Notes under the pieces: model-generated
Told to the model about the DNA's origin: nothing
Seen by the model: only the letters and a program-made list of their open reading frames with translations
The model's database searches: none
DNA from: Candidatus Peregrinibacteria bacterium
GTDB taxonomy: Bacteria > Patescibacteriota > Gracilibacteria > UBA1369 > LOWO2-01-FULL-3
Assembly: GCA_014728975.1 (NCBI GenBank)
Contig: WJKQ01000103.1
Coordinates: 1 to 9,164, forward strand
Direction: 5' to 3'
DNA: 9,164 nt
Shown here: one piece after another, positions 6,897 through 9,164 of the stretch
How the letters are laid out: the number at the start of each line of letters is the position of its first letter
Numbering within the stretch: the first letter of the stretch is position 1
Position numbers and translations under genes: made by a program

Positions 6897-7376
6897 TTAT
6901 TTTTGTTTTTTTCTGTATGCCCAGCCTAAAATTATACTTGGCACAACCAAGAATCCGACTGCAGGTCCGGTCTCTGAGATTATAGTTGTTGGCGGTTCCT
7001 CTGTTTCTTCCGGCTCTGTTCCTACAAGAGACGGCGGTCCCTCTTCATATACACAGATTATTCCATCTTCTTCACAGGTACACATCTGATTATCATAGAG
7101 AAAGGTCTGTCCAAGTGTGTATTCGGTTTCAGTAGGTTCAAAATAACAGGTATCTTCAGGCTCTGCACCTTCCAGAGACGGCGGTTCCTCTTCATCAAAA
7201 CCGGGTTCATCAATGTCGGGAGGTTCTTCTTCCTCCTCTTCATCAAAACCGGGTTCATCGATTTCGGGAGGCTCTTCTTCCTGTGCAAATACCACACTCT
7301 GGCCAAACAACATAGTCAATAATATGAGCATAACCGCCAGGAGAGAACCTGTAAAAGTTTTATTTTTGTTTATCAT
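6897..7376 (-). CDS. Small secreted acidic protein with VWC-like Cys cluster and TGP-type C-terminal anchor
   Basis: A 159-residue secreted protein. The N-terminal signal (1-31) ends in VVFA with cleavage expected before QEEE. Residues 33-64 are an acidic, Pro-rich tandem repeat (two copies of 'EPP(E/D)IDEPGFDEE'). Residues 77-109 hold a compact Cys cluster, C77-x21-C99-x-C101-x6-C108, with 'YTLGQTFLYDN' and 'CTCEEDGIICV', the pattern of the first half of a von Willebrand factor type C domain. A second 'PPSL-G-EPE' copy and a Thr-rich spacer lead to TGP (136-138), a hydrophobic helix (139-153) and the basic tail YRKKQK. The C-terminus has the same plan as the large protein encoded next, so both are probably anchored by one mechanism. 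It begins two bases after the stop of the upstream gene, without a Shine-Dalgarno motif, in keeping with translational coupling. Its ligand is unknown. Confidence 0.85.
   Translation of the reverse strand: MINKNKTFTGSLLAVMLILLTMLFGQSVVFAQEEEPPEIDEPGFDEEEEEEPPDIDEPGFDEEEPPSLEGAEPEDTCYFEPTETEYTLGQTFLYDNQMCTCEEDGIICVYEEGPPSLVGTEPEETEEPPTTIISETGPAVGFLVVPSIILGWAYRKKQK
7191..7281 (-). repeat. 48-bp-period direct repeat encoding the EPP-IDEPGFDEE units
   Basis: Two 43-base copies (7191-7233 and 7239-7281), offset by 48 bases, agree at 40 of 43 positions by direct comparison. They encode the acidic Pro-rich stalk of the small anchored protein, just after its signal peptide. The high identity points to recent duplication and possible length variation. 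Confidence 0.8.
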
Positions 7377-7378
7377 GA

Positions 7379-9164
7379 TTATAATATATTAATTAAATCA
7401 TCAATTGGTTTAAATGTCCTAAAACACGGATAACTCGTTGTACCATCTGCATATACAGCATATAAAAGTGCAGTATATCTATTTTCAAAGTTAAGGTCAG
7501 TTGTATATATTTCAATTTCTCCTCCAGATTCTACTGGTGTGGGGTTTTTTACTAATAAAGGAGTTCCAGTTTTAGAAGTTCCAGATAATATTTCTAATTT
7601 ATATTCATCAACATTAACCCAATTCTGTCCTTCTGGTTCTACCCATTTAAAAATAACTGCGTCATTTGTAGGGTCTTTCAAAATATCAAAATCTTTTGGA
7701 GGAACAGGGAGAGTATATTCTTCTGTTACTGTTTGTCCTGTTACATTACTTTCTGTATTTTTAGCTTTTAATTCGAAAATGTATTTATCAGCATCTTTTA
7801 ATAATATCTGATGACCCCCTGGTTCTGTAAATATTTCTGTACTTTTATTTTCTTCTTCATTTTGGGGATAATAGGAAAGAATATAATTTACTGGATAATC
7901 AGTATCTAAATCTTCCCAATATGCATTAACATTAATACCAATAGGTATATCAAGTTCTCGCCATGTTATTTCAAAATTTTCAGGGGCAGATGGGATTAAT
8001 GCACTCTGAAAATTATATAGTTCTTCAATACTTTCGCTTAAATTATAATTTGGAAATTCTTCAAAATTTGCTCTTAATTCGAATATATAAAATCTATCCA
8101 TATACATTGGTGCTTCTACCTCAGTAATGTTTTTATTTTTAATGTTTATACTTGCGGGATTTTCGGGATCAAGATATTCGTAAAAACTTAAAACATAACC
8201 GGTTAGTTCTTCAAGGCCCTGACTTGGTGGATCCCAGGAAACATTTACAAATCCGAAATTTTCACCAGTTTCTTCATCAAATCCTGTTTGGTTGGTGTTT
8301 TCTATAACAAGATTTTGGGGAGGGTATGTTTCTGTAGTTACTTCTGGAAAAATTTTCGGTCCAAATGATGTCGTGGGAGCCAAAGGCTTTGTAACAATAT
8401 CCTGATTTTGCGGTATTTTACTTATTAATCCACCCATCCTGATTTCACTATCCTGAGCTTCCGGTATGGCAGCAATGTCAGGTTCTTCAGCTTCCTGACC
8501 TTCAGGGATACAGCCGCCTACGCCGTCAGGAACTGTTCCAGGTCTACATTGACATGCAATTGAACAGGTTCCTGCACCGGTTTCGGTTCCGCCGTCACAC
8601 TGCTCTCCCAAATCTGGTTCATATATTCCGTTTCCGCAATGCTCTTCTTCAGGTTGTTCAGGGCTCACTCCAGGTCTTATAGGTGTTATTAGAGGTCCTA
8701 TTTCTACAGGTTCACAGCCTCCTTCTTCATTTGAGACTGTACCCGAAGGACAAGTACAATCGTCTAAACATATTTCCGCTCCTGTTTCTGTTCCCGTATC
8801 ACATTCCTCGCCCAAATCAGGTTCATAAACTCCGTTACCGCAATGGTCTGTTTCCACTATTCCTGTTTCCAAAACGCATCCACCGCTTCCGTCAGGTTCA
8901 TAGCCTCTTATACACAGACATTCTGATGAACATTCGGGTGACATTTCGTCACATTCTTCACCAAATTTCGGTTCATAAATACCATTTCCACAATGTTCTT
9001 CGATCAGATCGATCTTTTTTTGTACATCGGGAATTTCCAATTCGATTACTTCTTCGGCAACCCTTATCCAAATCAGATATTTATTTAATTCATAATCTTC
9101 AATATCCTGTACATCTTTTTTATAAACTCTTTTGAATTCGTAATTTTCATCCTGGTCGAAAATA
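7379..9164 (-). CDS. Modular surface protein: three CGNG Cys repeats and three FN3-like domains (5' end outside window)
   Basis: The visible 594 residues are the C-terminal part of an extracellular modular protein. The frame is open to the window edge: the 41 codons before the TTG at 9040 are all sense codons and continue the protein, so that TTG is not the start. Three Cys repeats follow (8995-8870, 8845-8711, 8641-8501). Each has CGNG(I/V)YEP, then GE(E/Q)CD, C-x3-C-x-C, and a closing GGC, the pattern of DUF4215 / the myxococcus Cys-rich repeat. A Pro/Ile linker (about 8500-8330) leads to three FN3-like domains (about 8323-8006, 7993-7712, 7705-7406), recognisable by 'VSWDPP', 'GYVLSF', 'YIFELRA', 'NYILSYY', 'YIFELKA' and 'VIFKWVEPEG'. 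No membrane helix or anchor ends the protein, so it may be soluble outside the cell, bound to its neighbours, or anchored at the unseen N-terminus. Such domains bind proteins or glycans. It is the first visible gene of the cluster, two bases before the small anchored protein. Confidence 0.88.
   Translation of the reverse strand, partial: IFDQDENYEFKRVYKKDVQDIEDYELNKYLIWIRVAEEVIELEIPDVQKKIDLIEEHCGNGIYEPKFGEECDEMSPECSSECLCIRGYEPDGSGGCVLETGIVETDHCGNGVYEPDLGEECDTGTETGAEICLDDCTCPSGTVSNEEGGCEPVEIGPLITPIRPGVSPEQPEEEHCGNGIYEPDLGEQCDGGTETGAGTCSIACQCRPGTVPDGVGGCIPEGQEAEEPDIAAIPEAQDSEIRMGGLISKIPQNQDIVTKPLAPTTSFGPKIFPEVTTETYPPQNLVIENTNQTGFDEETGENFGFVNVSWDPPSQGLEELTGYVLSFYEYLDPENPASINIKNKNITEVEAPMYMDRFYIFELRANFEEFPNYNLSESIEELYNFQSALIPSAPENFEITWRELDIPIGINVNAYWEDLDTDYPVNYILSYYPQNEEENKSTEIFTEPGGHQILLKDADKYIFELKAKNTESNVTGQTVTEEYTLPVPPKDFDILKDPTNDAVIFKWVEPEGQNWVNVDEYKLEILSGTSKTGTPLLVKNPTPVESGGEIEIYTTDLNFENRYTALLYAVYADGTTSYPCFRTFKPIDDLINIL
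8501..8995 (-). repeat. Three-fold CGNG Cys-rich protein repeat
   Basis: Three tandem units of about 42-47 residues share HCGNG(I/V)YEP, GE(E/Q)CD, a C-x3-C-x-C cluster, a G(Y/T) turn and GGC. At DNA level the copies are clearly related but diverged, unlike the near-exact repeats in the two neighbouring genes, so this is an old, selected domain repeat. Each unit holds six Cys, consistent with three disulfides per module. Confidence 0.85.

Noticed and set aside
6868..7306. Plus- and minus-strand frames overlapping the small anchored protein gene
   Set aside because: They are translations of its repeats in other frames; the accepted frame has signal peptide, Cys cluster and anchor.
7378..7406. 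TATAAT directly before the small anchored gene with TTGATG upstream, as an internal promoter
   Set aside because: Spacer is only 15 bases and the predicted start of transcription would fall inside the coding region; AT-rich end of the upstream gene explains it.
8501..8995. CGNG repeats as a CRISPR-like or satellite DNA array
   Set aside because: Repeats are coding, in frame, diverged at synonymous and other sites and of unequal length; they are protein domains.
8683..9135. Plus-strand 150-codon frame opposite the CGNG repeats
   Set aside because: Its His/Leu/Arg-rich repeats are the antisense reading of the Cys repeats; no start signal or domain.

Overview
The window reads as a stretch of bacterial chromosome of moderate to low G+C. 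It carries one tRNA gene, two lipoprotein genes, two small membrane-protein genes and a cluster of large, mostly extracellular surface-protein genes. The lineage is inference. Acidic, modular surface proteins with FN3, FlgD-type Ig and CGNG Cys repeats, a C-terminal 'TGP + hydrophobic helix + basic tail' anchor, a PH-like two-helix membrane protein, and weak or absent Shine-Dalgarno sequences together resemble Candidate Phyla Radiation (Patescibacteria) genomes more than any other group I can name. The promoters follow the ordinary sigma-70 consensus (TTGACA-17-TAAAAT), which argues against Bacteroidota. Long frames without in-frame UGA argue against the UGA=Gly code of Gracilibacteria and Absconditabacteria.

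Left, plus strand (1-1656): a short promoter region, tRNA-Gln(UUG) with encoded CCA, and 18 bases later a lipoprotein with beta-propeller-like repeats. Its stop codon overlaps the stop codon of the converging minus-strand operon.

Middle, minus strand (1653-3159): a three-gene operon read from a consensus promoter at 3131-3159. In transcription order it encodes a 74-residue two-helix membrane protein, a two-helix membrane protein with a bacterial PH-like domain, and a lipoprotein resembling the PsbP/Mog1 fold. A 6-bp inverted repeat fills the promoter spacer and could be an operator.

Right, minus strand (3161-9164): four tightly packed genes (spacers 1-9 bases) for surface proteins. In transcription order these are: a multidomain protein with three CGNG Cys repeats and three FN3-like domains, whose start lies beyond the window; a small secreted acidic protein with a VWC-like Cys cluster and a C-terminal TGP anchor; an 1,132-residue protein with an N-terminal membrane helix, a Cys-rich helical ectodomain, Ig/FlgD-like modules and the same TGP anchor; and a 108-residue single-helix membrane protein. 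Their order, spacing and common extracellular location suggest one envelope or cell-surface assembly. No catalytic domain is recognisable in any of them, so its role (adhesion, attachment to a host cell, wall organisation) cannot be decided from sequence alone.

No insertion sequence, CRISPR array, phage gene or rRNA is visible, and no gene-free stretch exceeds about 105 bases.
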